Part shown: positions 36,041-48,392 of the stretch, in pieces | Layout: each line of letters starts with the position of its first letter | How positions within the stretch are numbered: the first letter of the stretch is position 1 | Assembly (NCBI RefSeq): GCF_026210795.1 | Contig: NC_089429.1 | Span: 2,976,001-3,040,000, forward strand | Reading direction: 5' to 3' | DNA length: 64,000 bases | Origin: Rhizophagus irregularis | Taxonomy: Eukaryota > Glomeromycota > Glomeromycetes > Glomerales > Glomeraceae | The notes under the pieces: model-generated | The model's input: only the letters and a program-made list of their open reading frames with translations | Databases searched by the model: none | What the model was told of the DNA's origin: nothing | Program-made: the position numbers and the translations under genes

Positions 36041-37486
36041 AGTATTATTTATCGAAATATTTTGAAATATTACGAAATATTAAGTTGTGTAAAATCACAG
36101 AATATTACGAATCGTCAAATTATGGAGCATTACGCATCATAGAATTTTGAAATATTTTAAAAAGTTGCGAAGTATTACGCAGTAAAATTACGGAATATTA
36201 CGAATCGTAAAATTACGAAGCCTTGCATACAGTAATATTTCGAAATATTTTAAAAAGTTACAAAATATTACGCTTACGCAAACTTGCGGCGGGTCTGAAA
36301 ACTTACGAAATATTATGTAAAATTACGAAATATTGCGAACCACAAAATTACGGAATACAGTCAACTCTCTTTATAGTCACACATTTGGGACAGTCCATAT
36401 TTGGTGATTATAAAGAGATGTGACTATATAAAAAATTTCTTATATTTGTATATCATAATTCCGGCCAAAAATTAACATAATTTTAGCCAGAATTATACTT
36501 AAAACTTTATTGTATCATAACTTCGCCAATATTAATCGTAGAGAGATGATCTTACCGCCATTCGATTCGTCTTGATGAGACGGTTCTAATGGTATAAAAT
36601 ACATAGAAATCCAATCACTAGATTAATTTCCGAAATTAAAAAAATATTAATAGTTTTTGTGTAATAACTCTGCCAATATTGATCCTAGAAAGACGATCTT
36701 ACTACCATTCGATTCGTCCTGATGAGACGAATCTAATGGTATAAGATACATCGAAATCCAATCACTAGATCAATTTCCGAAATTAAAAAATATTAAATGG
36801 TTTTTAAGTAATAACTCCGCCAATATTGATCACAGAGAGATGAGCTTACCACCATTCGATTCGTCTCGATGAGGCGATTCCAACGAGCTATAAATCGTCT
36901 TTTTACAATCACTAGGTACCGAGAAATCTAGCAAAATGTTAAATGGCGCAGTAAAACGTAAATCAAGAAATATTATAATGCCGATGTTTAACATTTTGTT
37001 GAATAACTCGTCAGCCAGTGGTTGGAAAAGGATAAAACTACCACCATTCGATTCGTCTCAGTGAGACGATTCTAACAAGCTATGATACATCTTTGTACGA
37101 TTATTAGATGCCAAGTTATTTAATATATTCTTTATATAACTGTGATTATAAACGGTTCTTTTTAATATAAGATTTTTGAGGATAGGTGTGATAGTGACTA
37201 TAGATAGATTGTGACTATATAGGATAGATTTTAATAATAAAGTGTTTTGAACATTCAACTGGTGTGACTATATAGTAGAATGTGACTATAACGGGAGTGA
37301 CTATAGAGGGAGTTGACTGTATTACAAATCGTAAAATTACGAAGCTTTGCATATCGTAATATTTCGAAATATTTTAAAAAGTTACAAAATATTACGCTTA
37401 CGCAAACTTGCGGCGGGTCTGGAAGCTTACGAAATATTATGATGTGTAAACTTGCGCAACTTTTCACACTATATAATTTCCTGATG
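36041..37486. repeat. TTACGAAATATT repeat region, split by a pogo-like MITE
   Basis: 36041-36357 and 37320-37486 consist of diverged ATTACGAAATATT units. A segment of about 110 bp (36222-36331 and 37342-37450) is nearly identical on both sides of the MITE. Words are shared with the 50-bp satellite at 6860-7370. Confidence 0.75.
36358..37319. mobile_element. Tc1/mariner (pogo-type) non-autonomous element, 962 bp
   Basis: Left end CAGTCAACTCTCTTTATAG, right end (inverted) CAGTCAACTCCCTCTATAG: 21 of 23 terminal bases match, and TA flanks both ends (36356-36357, 37320-37321). CAGT termini with a TA duplication are typical of pogo/Tc1-mariner. The interior has no transposase but three tandem units of about 135 bp (36525-36930) and a fourth related block near 37040, each with the palindrome ATTCGTCT...AGACGA. 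Confidence 0.85.
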
Positions 37487-37730
37487 TAAGGTTGCTTGTC
37501 TAAACCTCTTCAAAATCCTATGATTAGTTTCGTCAAAATTTTACTATAGATTTATTATAGTTTCGGCAGAGTTTCAGCAGTTTCGGCATTTATAATAAGT
37601 TTCGGCAGTTTCGCCTTTCTCCAAAGTTTCACCAGTTTTTTAATATAACTTTAATATAGTTTTGGCAGAATTTCGCTTTTTGGCGAAATGCCATCTTGCC
37701 TAAATCCCTAGGTTTCAGCAAGCAACCTTA
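37487..37730. mobile_element. TAAGG-family MITE, 244 bp
   Basis: Ends TAAGGTTGCTTGTCTAAACC and, inverted, TAAGGTTGCTTGCTGAAACC. The interior carries TTTCGGCAG repeats and matches the inverse of the MITE at 6577-6821. The flanks (TCCTGATG and GGAAGACC) do not match, so the original target duplication is lost or the copy is chimeric. Confidence 0.75.
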
Positions 37731-37984
37731 GGAAGACCAGAAGGAACGCTGGGTACAGAGTTTGAGGCAGGAACAGAGGGCAAAGTTATATCAACATTCA
37801 TATCATCAGCAGAGACGGTACGTGAACATTTATTAGACGCGCTAGCAGCATTATTGGAAGATAAAGGCCAGTCTCCAGAAGGAGATAAAATTTCAGGATG
37901 TGGTAGTGGCAGAATATCCAGGTTAATAACAGAAAGAGCTGGAGGTGTAGTTATAGTTTGTAAGTTCAGTAAAAAGGAAAGCAA
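37731..37984 (-). pseudogene. LINE ORF1 fragment (Pro/Ser-rich segment)
   Basis: The minus-strand frame has TTPPALSVINLDILPLPHPE and MNVDITLPSVPASNSVPSVP before breaking at the MITE. Such Pro/Ser-rich linkers occur in ORF1 proteins of Rhizophagus LINEs as I remember them. It is truncated on both sides. Confidence 0.45.
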
Positions 37985-38118
37985 CTAAAGAAATTTTTAA
38001 TTAATTAGTGAGAACTTAGAAAATTTTGAGCGAAAATTTCAAGAAAAAATTTTATTAGTATTTTTAAAAATCGGAGAAAGAGTTGCGTAGATCCTTACAA
38101 CTCACATTTAAAATATAG
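37985..38118. other. Short interval, nothing recognised
   Basis: AT-rich flank between the LINE fragment and the next inverted-repeat element. Confidence 0.4.
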
Positions 38119-38820
38119 TGCAGAACCTTTATACTCAACTACTTATGTATAGTAACAATTGATTGATTATAAATTCCTAAAAAAAAATTTTTTTATATTA
38201 AAGTAAAAAATTTAACCGATAATTTTTATAGATATGACCATTAGTTTTAAAAATTATCAGTTATTTTTTTTCTAAATTAAATTTTGGCTAAGTTTTAGCT
38301 GTTTAAAAATCTGTAATTTAAATATATTGATTAAATTTAGTCAAAATTGAGAATAGTTTAAATTTTTGTATTACAGGTTTTTTTAGCTACATTTAATGTA
38401 CAGATTTTTTTTTTAATATGCCAAGAAAAAAATTTTAAACTGCAAAAAAAGATTTAATGAATAAGGTTGTTTAAACTTTAAATATAGGTCAATTTAATGT
38501 TATAAATAATAATTATATACCATCAAGTGAATATTTAAAAGACAATTCAGATGAATTTATAAATGAAAGAATTCAAAAACTAAGTAATTTTACTTTAATT
38601 TGGTCAAAAAATACATATAATAAAATACAAATCTCATCATTATATAAAATTCTAATTTCTGATTGGTTAATATATGTAACACATGATGCTTACATAATCT
38701 GAAAAAATTGAGACTTTTTTTTTATTTTATAAATCAATTCCTTTTTTATAAAATTAAAATCCAATCATAAAATCAAATTTTATTTAAATTTTTTTAAGTT
38801 CCTATTATAAAGGTTCTGCA
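38119..38820. mobile_element. Inverted-repeat element with TGCAGAACCTTTATA ends
   Basis: TGCAGAACCTTTATA at 38119-38133 is mirrored exactly by TATAAAGGTTCTGCA at 38806-38820. The 702-bp interior is AT-rich with only a decayed plus-strand stretch (IPSSEYLKDNSDEFINERIQ around 38520-38580). No clear target duplication is seen, so superfamily is unknown. It is probably an internally deleted DNA transposon. Confidence 0.6.
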
Positions 38821-39930
38821 TCGTACTAACAGTCATACTTTATTAATTTTTATGCGCACTCAGAACATATATAAGAGATAACAAACATAAGAAAAAATAA
38901 AAATAAAATAGTCGCACAAAAAAGTACATATAGAGAAGAAAACTAAACTATAAATTCCTTAATCGTAATCACAAATAGCAAAATTTCAGATCAACTACCC
39001 AGGTCTAAACGATCTCAACTCACGATAACGAAGGCTAACATACAAGTTCAGACAAGGACTGTTCAACTACTTTGACGATCCCAGCAGATAATAAAATCCT
39101 AGAAAGGCCGGGGTCGCAAATTTGTAGTAAGGAAGGAAGCATATCGGCTAAGGAAGAGTAACGCATATTAGCTATAAGAAGAAATTTATTAGAAAATAAC
39201 ACTATATAAATACCATGCAGAAACCTAATATTCTGCGAGTAAATACAAGAAATCCAGCATATATTTCAAATAAATACGCAAAGCGAATTATTTAATCATA
39301 AATGAAAGGATGAAGACAAAATAATCTATCATAAAATTTAAAATCCGCAGACGAAAAGGAAGGAGGAACTAAGACCACTCTAAAACCCGAAAATCGTACA
39401 AAAAATTTCTAAAATGACTGACGTCCATAAGTGACCCTTAAGTTGAGAAAGAAGGCAAAGGCAAAGGAACAGGAAGTTGTTTTAAAAAGATCTCAGTTAA
39501 ATCCAAATTAAACGAGAGAGGCCGTATATAGAGCGGAATAAAGGAGAAATAAACTGAACAGAAAAATAACTCTATCCATTCAATTTCATAATATATTAAA
39601 GTGTCATCATCAAAAGACAGGAAAGAAGATTCATCATCAGAATCTGAAAATTTATCGATAGAACTGGAAGAAGACCAAATGCAGCATACATTGTGCCCAT
39701 AAATTCATCCATTCTTAGGCCATCCTCAATTAATTCATCTTCATCAACATTAGGATCGAGGTAATTATTCCAATTAATAGCCAGAGAAATAATATCACTA
39801 AAAAAATTATCTGAAGAACCCATATTTTTAAAGGAACTATCTAAATGATCTACATCATGCGGCAGAAAGAGTACTCTCAAATGAGTCATCAATAAAATGA
39901 TCCGTAGATAGGCTAATTGGTGTAATAGGA
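38821..39930. other. Remnant sequence, minus-strand coding traces only
   Basis: Broken minus-strand frames include SSSSSIDKFSDSDDESSFLS (about 39680-39620) and LDLTEIFLKQLPVPLPLP (about 39515-39455), without recognisable domains. It ends at the left terminus of CACTA-2. Confidence 0.4.
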
Positions 39931-40300
39931 CACTAGTTGAAATAGGAATATTTGGCCTCTAAAAAATTCAGCCTAAATTTGGCCAATTTTTAACTAAATT
40001 AGTAATGATATACAATTCAATCTATATTCGACTCTTATTCGATCCTGCAGAATGATAGTTGAAATGCGTATAATAAAATTAAACTATATTCAACCTAACA
40101 GAATAATGGTCGAACTATAACTTTTTTTTTACAAAAAAATATAAAAAATAATGGCTGAATTGCATACTTTTTTATTCACTTTTCTAGATAAAATAGTGGT
40201 TATACTATATTAATAATACTAAATATGATAAAAAATAATTTGTTAAAAAATGTTTTGAAATTCGAATTGGTGTAAATACCAGTTCGAATGTTATATTAAA

Positions 40301-42525
40301 TCAACGCAAATGAAACTTTCTATTTATAGGAATAACGGCTAAATATTCCCTGGCATTAGATCGATCCAATTTTTTGTATTTTACAGGTATAAATCGACCT
40401 AAAATATTGTGTATCAGAATTATATTGTCTCTACTGCTTAGGTAGAAACTATCTTCCCATAATTCGATGTTGCAAGTTTCGACATCATCATCAATACTGA
40501 AATGGAATTGAGATGCCAAATTTGCTGGTTTGTACCATTTGATGTAAGCCAATTTGTGTGTCAATTTACGGGAAGATAAATGAACGCTATGTTCGAAAAA
40601 AAATTGGATTTGACCTGAGTAAGTATCAACGCTATTCCCATCATGATTAATAAATTTAGCTAAGACAAATGAACTCTTAATATGTCGTGTTGCAGCAGCA
40701 GATCCAAAAGTTTCTGCACAGATTTGACATTTTCCATATCGATTCGCTCTATTGATAATGATCGTTGAATTGGGTAAATTTTCCATGAACGGTTTTCTGA
40801 ATATAAAATCTACATATGTATTCTTGTAATATTCGATAAGTAAATTGTAGATTTGTTCCTCAAGATAAATATCTTTGGATTGCAATGCTAAAAATTTACC
40901 CAGAAATTTCTCACAACCAGTAATTGGTGATTCCGATATATTTCTAGAATTCATCAAAAATTGATACATTTCATCTGTTAGAAATTCAGAAAGAGAACCG
41001 ACAAAAGGTCATTTATCGAGTAATTCGAGTCCTATTACTTCTGAACTTGAACTATTAATAATATCATTTATTTGCGCTTCGGTCATCAATTGACGCATTA
41101 GTTCAGGTTCGATTTGGCGGTGGCTATTAGGCAAAGATCCTAATAAATAATTTATTATTAATCTTTACTAAATGAAATAATATAATTCGAAAAATTGATA
41201 CAATTAAATTTGAATTACCTAATAAGCCATTCATTTATTCAAAGCTAAAGCATCAGAATGAATACAGGGGTCCGTAATCGTAAGAGCACTCACATAGATG
41301 TAATGATAGGTGGAGGTTTGGCGTTATTTTTTCTTCGCCATAGCATTCTTTGATCAATTTAATTATCTTTACCAAAAGTTCATGAGCTTCTTTCATATCG
41401 TTAATCTCCACAATTCATCTAACTAAAATCATACAACTCTTATGAAATACGTAAGAATTTTGCGATCTTTAACCGGAAGATGATTCCATAAAGCAACAGT
41501 GGCATATATTAGGAAAAAGTTGCGTCATTGGTCAGCGGTAAAGCTAGAAACCCTTCACCACAATGGATTTTACCAGGAATTTGTCCCAAATCTGATGGTA
41601 CTTTAAATTCGTCCATTTTCTTTTGAATTGATTGAAGATCTTTTTCTGTTAATACACCTTCGTCAATCCATATTCGTTTTGTTATCCATTTAGCGATTCC
41701 TAGAAAAAGGCAATGCATCGGATCTACAACAACAAAACGAATCAGATCAAAATACGGCAATCTTAATATTTCAGACCACCTTACGCTATTCTCCTTAACG
41801 AATCTCTCTCTTTCTGCGTTAGATTTGCATTATCGCCATTCTAAAGCCTTTTGACGATGCTCGACTGGATCTTTCATGATAAACCAGTCGCTCATATCCG
41901 CCATACCACCAAAATTGCGATTATTGGCCCTTTTTTTTGCATCGATGGCATGATGCAAGGGTAGAGATGTATCCGCATAATTTTTAAGCTCCAGGAATAT
42001 CTCACGAAGCAATTATTAATGCAGCTCAAATATCTTTGCCATTTGGACATTCATTAGTGCGATTAAGATTTACGTCTTCCCAAAATGATTCTAATTCCGT
42101 GATTATTGGTGAAAGGTAATGATTTACTCTATGTAATTAACCTCATTGGGCCCAGTAATATGCCGAGTATAAGCATATTTTCAGGCTTAAATCGAACATC
42201 TCGAGGTAGATTACATATTATTACGTATATTATACCTGTACTGTAAATTGTTCCTTCATACGGCTGAAATCAATCCAAATTTATCATTAATCCTAGATGA
42301 GTATCAGCCTTGTCCAGTCAGAAAAAGTTATTTGATCCTTGTTCATTTGATTCCTTAAGATTTTGCCAAATTTGCCCGTCGTATATGTTTGATAAAATAT
42401 TATCAATTACTGAACGACAAGTCCAATGCCGCAATAATTCTTCAAATCCTGGTCACTTGAACATACTAGAAAGCTGCTGTTGTATACTCAAGACCAGATA
42501 AATTAATTCAGGAACAATTGATATA
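40301..42525 (-). pseudogene. CACTA-2 transposase, C-terminal two thirds
   Basis: Minus strand from the P-like insertion: SISIVPELIYL, then IDNILSNIYDGQIWQNLKES, LGLMINLDWFQPYEGTIYS, NLPRDVRFKPENMLILGILL, FDLIRFVVVDPMHCLFLGIA (41745-41685) and, after an intron near 41160, MYQFLMNSRNISESPITGCE through HNILGRFIPVKYKKLDRSNA to stop 40301. Residues align one to one with CACTA-1. Stops near 42450, 42300, 42005 and 41000 and a missing segment near 41500-41300 disable it. Confidence 0.85.
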
Positions 42526-42532
42526 CTATTAT
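42526..42532. other. TSD CTATTAT, left copy
   Basis: Seven bases identical to 48393-48399. They flank the P-like transposon directly. In the CACTA-2 transposase reading frame this is the duplicated NNS codon region (KKISLNNS on the right side, NNSISIVPEL on the left). Confidence 0.85.
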
Positions 42533-45500
42533 CTAGGGGTAGAGGGGGCCAACTTGTTTTGTTGTGTTACCTTGTATCACAATTATGAACTGTCCCCCCT
42601 GAAATTATACCGATCACATTATTCATTATATTGAAAAAAAAAATGTTGAGCCTAAAACTTTTAACATACAACGTTTTTAAAAGCCGATGTTCAAAAGTAG
42701 TTTAGTATAGTTGAAGACTATTTACTGCCAAAATTTTACAGTTATTTGTGCATTATTGGCTTTCTCGTCAGTTTAAGTAAAGCTTTAATATCTTATTCAT
42801 GTATAATCTTAGTAACTTTGATAATAAACTCCACTTTATTTAAAATTTATCTATATTTATTATTTATGTTTTCGTTATTCCATAAAAATAACCCTTCTTT
42901 TAAGAGCTTCTTCGGTAAATGGTGTGGAATTTTTTAAGTTATAAATAATTATAGGCACCAATTTTTGTTTTCTTTTATATGGCGTTGAAATTCCAAATGC
43001 CCAAATTATCCACCATATGGGCCGATTCAACGCATAAAATGGATTTGGCCAACATTATCGGATATTTTAAGGGAAATTTGGCTAACATTACGGTATTTTC
43101 GGCCAAAATTACAGCATGTCTAACAGGTGGACAACAGGTTTTTGAGGAGACGATAGATGATTATTATTATAACTTTATACTATCTTGCCAAAAATAATAA
43201 TTTTGTAACTAAAGTAAATTTGTTAAGCTTTACAATTATTTTTATATAGAAAAAAAATACTTTATTGAAATTTTTTAACAAAAATTTTAATAAATAACAA
43301 ATTTACTACTTAATGCATCAAATCGGCCCATATGAATAATTCTGAAACTAAAAATAATTTAGAAAATGAGTCTTCTGCTCCTTCAAGTTGTGCCCATACT
43401 CAAAATTGTTCTAAAACATGAGCAGGATCGGTAGGTAAATTTGCCTTCTTCATAAGGGGCTTTTTATTTTCTGTTGTTAGGTTGTTTGAGCGCATCGTTT
43501 TCAGGCTTTCTTTTAAACTTGCTGTACCTTTTTCCAGAATGTAATTATTAACGTCTCTCCATGTTTTTTGTCGACTTTTCATATAGATAGTGACGCATCT
43601 TTCATAAATAAACCCAAATTTTTCATCTTCTAATTCAACACCAGTAATATTATTTGATTTCAATGTTGTAATAAACATTTGATTTAGAGATAAGTTAGCA
43701 AGAAGACTATTTTTCACATAACACAGGATATTTGATCCTAATTCATTATGTTTCTCGAACAGTTCAATTATTAAAGATTCCAAATAATACATGAACTGAG
43801 TAAATTCGGGTCTAGGTATAATGTTAGTGATCTGTGATTTTGTTTCTGGCATATATTCAACCTTTTCTTCGCAGTGAGCTTTAAGTAAAGTATGCATAAC
43901 TTGAAATTTTGGATGGGAATTCATTACGTGATCTCTTTTGAGCAATTTGAAGAGTACCCAACCAATAATATAAGAAAATTTTAGTGATTCTGCCTGGTTC
44001 AAAGTAATAACTTTAGGAATCAAGGTAGGGTCTGCATGTTCTTGTATGTTTTTATTTTTACGAAAATTTTCCTTAAATGTTTCTTCTATCACTTCGTGGA
44101 TTAGGAAGTAGGCAACTAGTCTTCGTATAGCAGAATGATTTTGGGAAATAATTTCTTGAAATTCTGAGAACCAAATGCCAGAACATAGGTAGTTATTCAG
44201 GCTAATCTCCAAGTGAGAAACCCACACAGTCATCCAAAGACTTCCTTTTTTATTGGGAATTGATTTCAAAGCAATATCTTTAATGTTTTTTTTCCATTTT
44301 TCCAATAGAGAAATAATTCTATCATCGTAAAGGCATAAATCAAAGAGCTGTTGACGTTCTTTTTGAAGTAATAAAATTGTTTGATTTTGTTGGTTAACTT
44401 CATTACTGAAAGATGATGGCGGAGTTTCAATTTTTCCCATAAACAGATCATTCATAAGAAGATTTTCAAAGATTTGCCATGTAAATGGAGATATGCTGGA
44501 TAATCGGATAAGATGACTAGATAAAGTAGGGTGTATATTTTTATCCTTCGATATCTTTGACATTTTTTTTCTGTAATCACTTTTCAAAACAATTATTAAT
44601 AATTTTATTTATTTAAATATAAAAAAGAATGATTTAAACAGATTTAATTTATAAAAATACCTACTATCGAGTAAGACAATTAAGTTCCATTCTGGCATGA
44701 TTTGATTTTCCATAGTTAAGGCTTTGAATTTCAGTAGTTATCTTTGCGGTAATCTGAAATTTGTTTAATGCATGTCCATATCCTTTTAATGTTTGCGTGG
44801 AGGAATCTCCTCCAAGCTGTCGAATTGTGCCAAATAGTCCTTCTAACATATCCTGTGATATCCTGCGTGGTTCAATTGTTGAATTTGGATACAATACAAA
44901 AATCCTCTCAACCATTCCCAAAAAACCTTAAATAGATAAGAGTATATCGAATTGACATTGTGGGGAGATCCAGTTTATTTTGCTAGCTTTTTGCTTATCT
45001 CTAATCACAAACCAATCACGTATTTCTTTTAGAGTTTGAATACGAGAATCATTAAGACCTTCCAATGGTTTTTTGCTATGAAATATTTGCCGGTAAAGGT
45101 ATGCATAATTGATAAATTCCTAATAAAAATTCATAATATTATTATACATCAAATTTTATAATCGATATTAATTTTATCTTTAATATTAAATATTTTTACT
45201 TACTCTTGTTCCAGCTGATATTTCTTTCAGTTTATCAATTGTTCTCATTGCAACTATAACATCCTTTGATAAAGTCTGTTTAGCGAGATCAACTCTCATT
45301 TTGCTCCAAGATGTAAGCCAAACATGACGCTTTGTAAGTCTTGTAATTTTTGCTGTTGAATTTTGTACAGTATAATCATAAACACCTTGAATATGACACC
45401 AACTAACTTCATTTCCATCTATCATAATTTCTCTAATACTTTGATTTCGGCTTTCTCCAATATGACTTTTTGAAAGATTGTTTCGAAGTTTCTTAAAAAC

Positions 45501-48392
45501 GTGTGTAGGATCACTAATGAAAACCCATAGTGTACCGGTAATTGGGTTGATTATTTTATAATTTGTCCAATATGTTTGGGTATCATAAAGGGGCCTAATG
45601 TACATATTTTGAGATATTTTTACCACATTCCATTCTTCTTTACTAGACAAAATTGTAACAATAAAAGTTTGTGTTTCAGAATCAATATTCGTGATAATAG
45701 CTGTATGCCATTTATTATCCTTCAGACTTTTAAATTCTCAGAAATCATTAATATTCCAATTTTTTTTAGTAGTCATTGGTTGCCTTAATGAGTTATGATT
45801 AACTTGAAATTCATTAGAAAAGGATGGGTCCAATAAACACACTGCAAATTTACTACGATCAAGGTTAGTTGATATAATTCTTGCTCGTTCATAATTGTTT
45901 TTACCAATATTAACTTCAACAATATCTCCCGCAGACTAGAATGAAGCCCACCAGTCAAAACTTTTGATATGATTCCTATTTTCTCCAGCTTCATCACAAA
46001 CAGATCCACAAGTATGTATACTGATACATTCAAGATTAACCGCGAGATGAAAAAGAATTTTATTAATTTCATGTGCAGTAAGAGTATTAATTCCATAATA
46101 TGCTATAGGATATGCAAAGTTACAAGTAGCTGAATGCCAAACAATTTGATGTACTTGTGTTGCTAGATTCTGATCATAATCCTTTAAATTAGTAGGTAAA
46201 CTACTATTATTGACTGTTTGCAATTCCTTTTCACATTGCATTGCAAATGATTGTAATTCTTCTTTTTCATTTTCAAAATCCAAATATCCAACATAACAAT
46301 TATCTCGCTGGCTCCAAAGTAAGCCTATTATTAATATCAATTCTAATTAATTCTTTAAAACGATTTTTTAATAAGTATTTATTAGGGTAAATAACGAACC
46401 TTTTTGTATTTTAAATGAATCATAAGAGAAAAATCCAATTCGACCATAATTACTATGGACATTTTTTCCAGAATATGACGAGCAGTTTTATCTTGCCATC
46501 CTGAATGTTGTTGACTTTCATTTATATAGGTTTTTATTAAAGATATTGAAGGTAATCGCATAATACCTTTCATTGCTTTGTAAGCAACATGACCTGCACG
46601 GCTATATACAGAAATAGCCCATCGCATAAACCTAGAGAATTATAAGTAAGTCATTAATATATTTTATTTTATTTAATCAACTTTTTTAGTAGATATACTT
46701 ACATTGGGTGATATCTTACTCCATTTGCTTTTCCACTTTGAACTCTAATTAATTCCTGAAAAATTGGATTAAGAGAAGAAAGATCAATTTCATTTTTAAC
46801 AACCTTTCTAGATATATCTTGAGCAATTTGATACAGCTCTTCCGATACTTTTTCTCCTTCTTCTTCCACTTTTTGTTTAATTCGATTTTGCAAGGTATGT
46901 ATAGTTTGATTCTGATTTGCAATTTTCTTTAAAAATTACATTAACGTTAATTGCTTATATACATTTTTTATTTAATATCTTATTCTATAAATAAATACCT
47001 TTCTTTGAAATTGAACTTTTTTAGATAAAATTTCCTGGAAAGTATGCGCAACTTTAACTGGTAAATCATTCATAAGATTTCAATTTTTGATTTTTATTAA
47101 CGTGTCTTTCAATTTTTTACAATTTTCACATATATTTACTTCAGCTACTAACAAATAACAGTCCAATCTTCTATAGGCTTCATGAGGTTGACTTCGATTC
47201 TCTAAAATTGCAAAGGGTTCATGAAAATTATTGGAATTTTTTTGATTTCTCACAAGATGAGTTCCTTAAAGCTGAACTACTTTTTCAAACCCTAAAATAC
47301 AAAAAAAAAACTTTAAATCATAATTAATTAAAAATGAAAAAAAGTAATTAAATCAATACCTTCAGTCTTTTGACCTGTGCATATTTTTGCTACAGATATG
47401 TAACAAATTGTTTTCTCTATTTCTGAAAGGGTTCGTTCAGTTGCAATTCCTATTTCTATTCCATTTATTTTTTTTACACGTTTTTCCAATATATTTAGTT
47501 CGTAAAAGATTAAGTTTTCTTGCCACTTAATAATTAAATACTTTTCTATTTTCTGTTCTTTTCCAAAAAATATAACACTAATTCCTTCAACATTTTCTCT
47601 TATCCTTATATCAAAAAACTCGTGTCTTGATGTTTTAAATAATTTTATCAATAATGTAACTTCTGCTATATTTGCAGAATTATAATTTTTCCAATATGGA
47701 GTTTGCCTTGTTCTTAATAATGAAGCTAAATTAGAACCAGAAGAGTTTGGTTCAAAAAAAATTGTAGCAAGTGCTGAACGTTCGCCACTAAATATTTTTT
47801 TAATTTTGAGAAATTTGATCCAAGAAGCAAAAGTATCAAATTTTTCATTAGTTTTTTTATCAAAAACATAAAAAGTTCTGTCTTGCTTGTCGTAAATTAA
47901 AAGTCCCTCTCTATACTGTGCTTTTCTATAAAAAAAATAAACTGGTTTGCCATTAAATTCTGGTCGAAGATTATATAATTCTTGAAGGGCTTCGGGATGC
48001 TTATTTTTTTTTAGTATTTGATAGTTAGTACAGTCACTTAATACACGTTTCTAAAGGCATAAAAAGGGTTAAATTAATAAATATTTCAATTAAAGAGGCT
48101 TAAAATTTACTTTTTTTACCATAATTACGGTAATAAATTTGCCGATGGAAATTTTTTCTTTTGAGAAAAGCGCGTTTAAAATTTAAAGAACTTGTATGTG
48201 TTAAGAAAGATCTGATAGTCATCATATTTTAAGAGATGTCACATTTACTTAGTAAATTTTTTTAATTGCAAGGGTATATTGTTCGTAAATCACTATATTC
48301 TTATAGTAAAGTATATGGATTTTATATGTAGGACAGTTTTATTGATCGAATTTATTATTGTGTAACTATCAGTTGGCCCCCTCTACCCCTTG
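42533..48392. mobile_element. P-element-like DNA transposon, 5860 bp, inside CACTA-2
   Basis: Terminal repeats are CTAGGGGTAGAGGGGG and (inverted) CAAGGGGTAGAGGGGG, continuing to CCAACT: 21 of 22 bases match. The perfect 7-bp duplication CTATTAT lies outside both ends. A single multi-exon minus-strand transposase gene fills 48122-43400. 42555-43390 is the AT-rich arm between the left terminus and the 3' end of the gene, with no ORF of note. P elements usually make 8-bp duplications; here seven are certain. Confidence 0.9.
43400..48122 (-). pseudogene. P-element/THAP9-like transposase, eight exons, several lesions
   Basis: Exons about 48122-48111, 48050-47360, 47291-46999, 46926-46703, 46631-46400, 46324-45203, 45119-44661 and 44579-43400. 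Motifs in order: a Cys pair (VNICENCKKL); a helical leader (VRYHPMFMRWAISVYSRAG, LPSISLIKTY); GFFSYDSFKIQKGLLWSQRD (first catalytic Asp block, reached by a slip near 46460); CGSVCDEAGENRNHIKSF (second); FISDPTHVFKKLRNNLSKS (third, typical DPxHxxKxxRNN); and ISQDMLEGLFGTIRQLGGDS, the conserved C-terminal block of P/THAP9 transposases. Stops at 47266-47268, 47080-47082, 45936-45938 and 45738-45740 and near 44940 show decay. I see no THAP finger at the N-terminus. The last exon (395 aa) is largely helical with no other domain recognised. Confidence 0.85.

Noticed and set aside
36711-36733. CTGATGAG next to GAAT inside a hairpin, recalling a hammerhead ribozyme core
   Set aside because: Other copies of the module have CTTGATGAG, CTCGATGAG or CTCAGTGAG, so the core is not kept, and the segment is explained by a plain palindrome.
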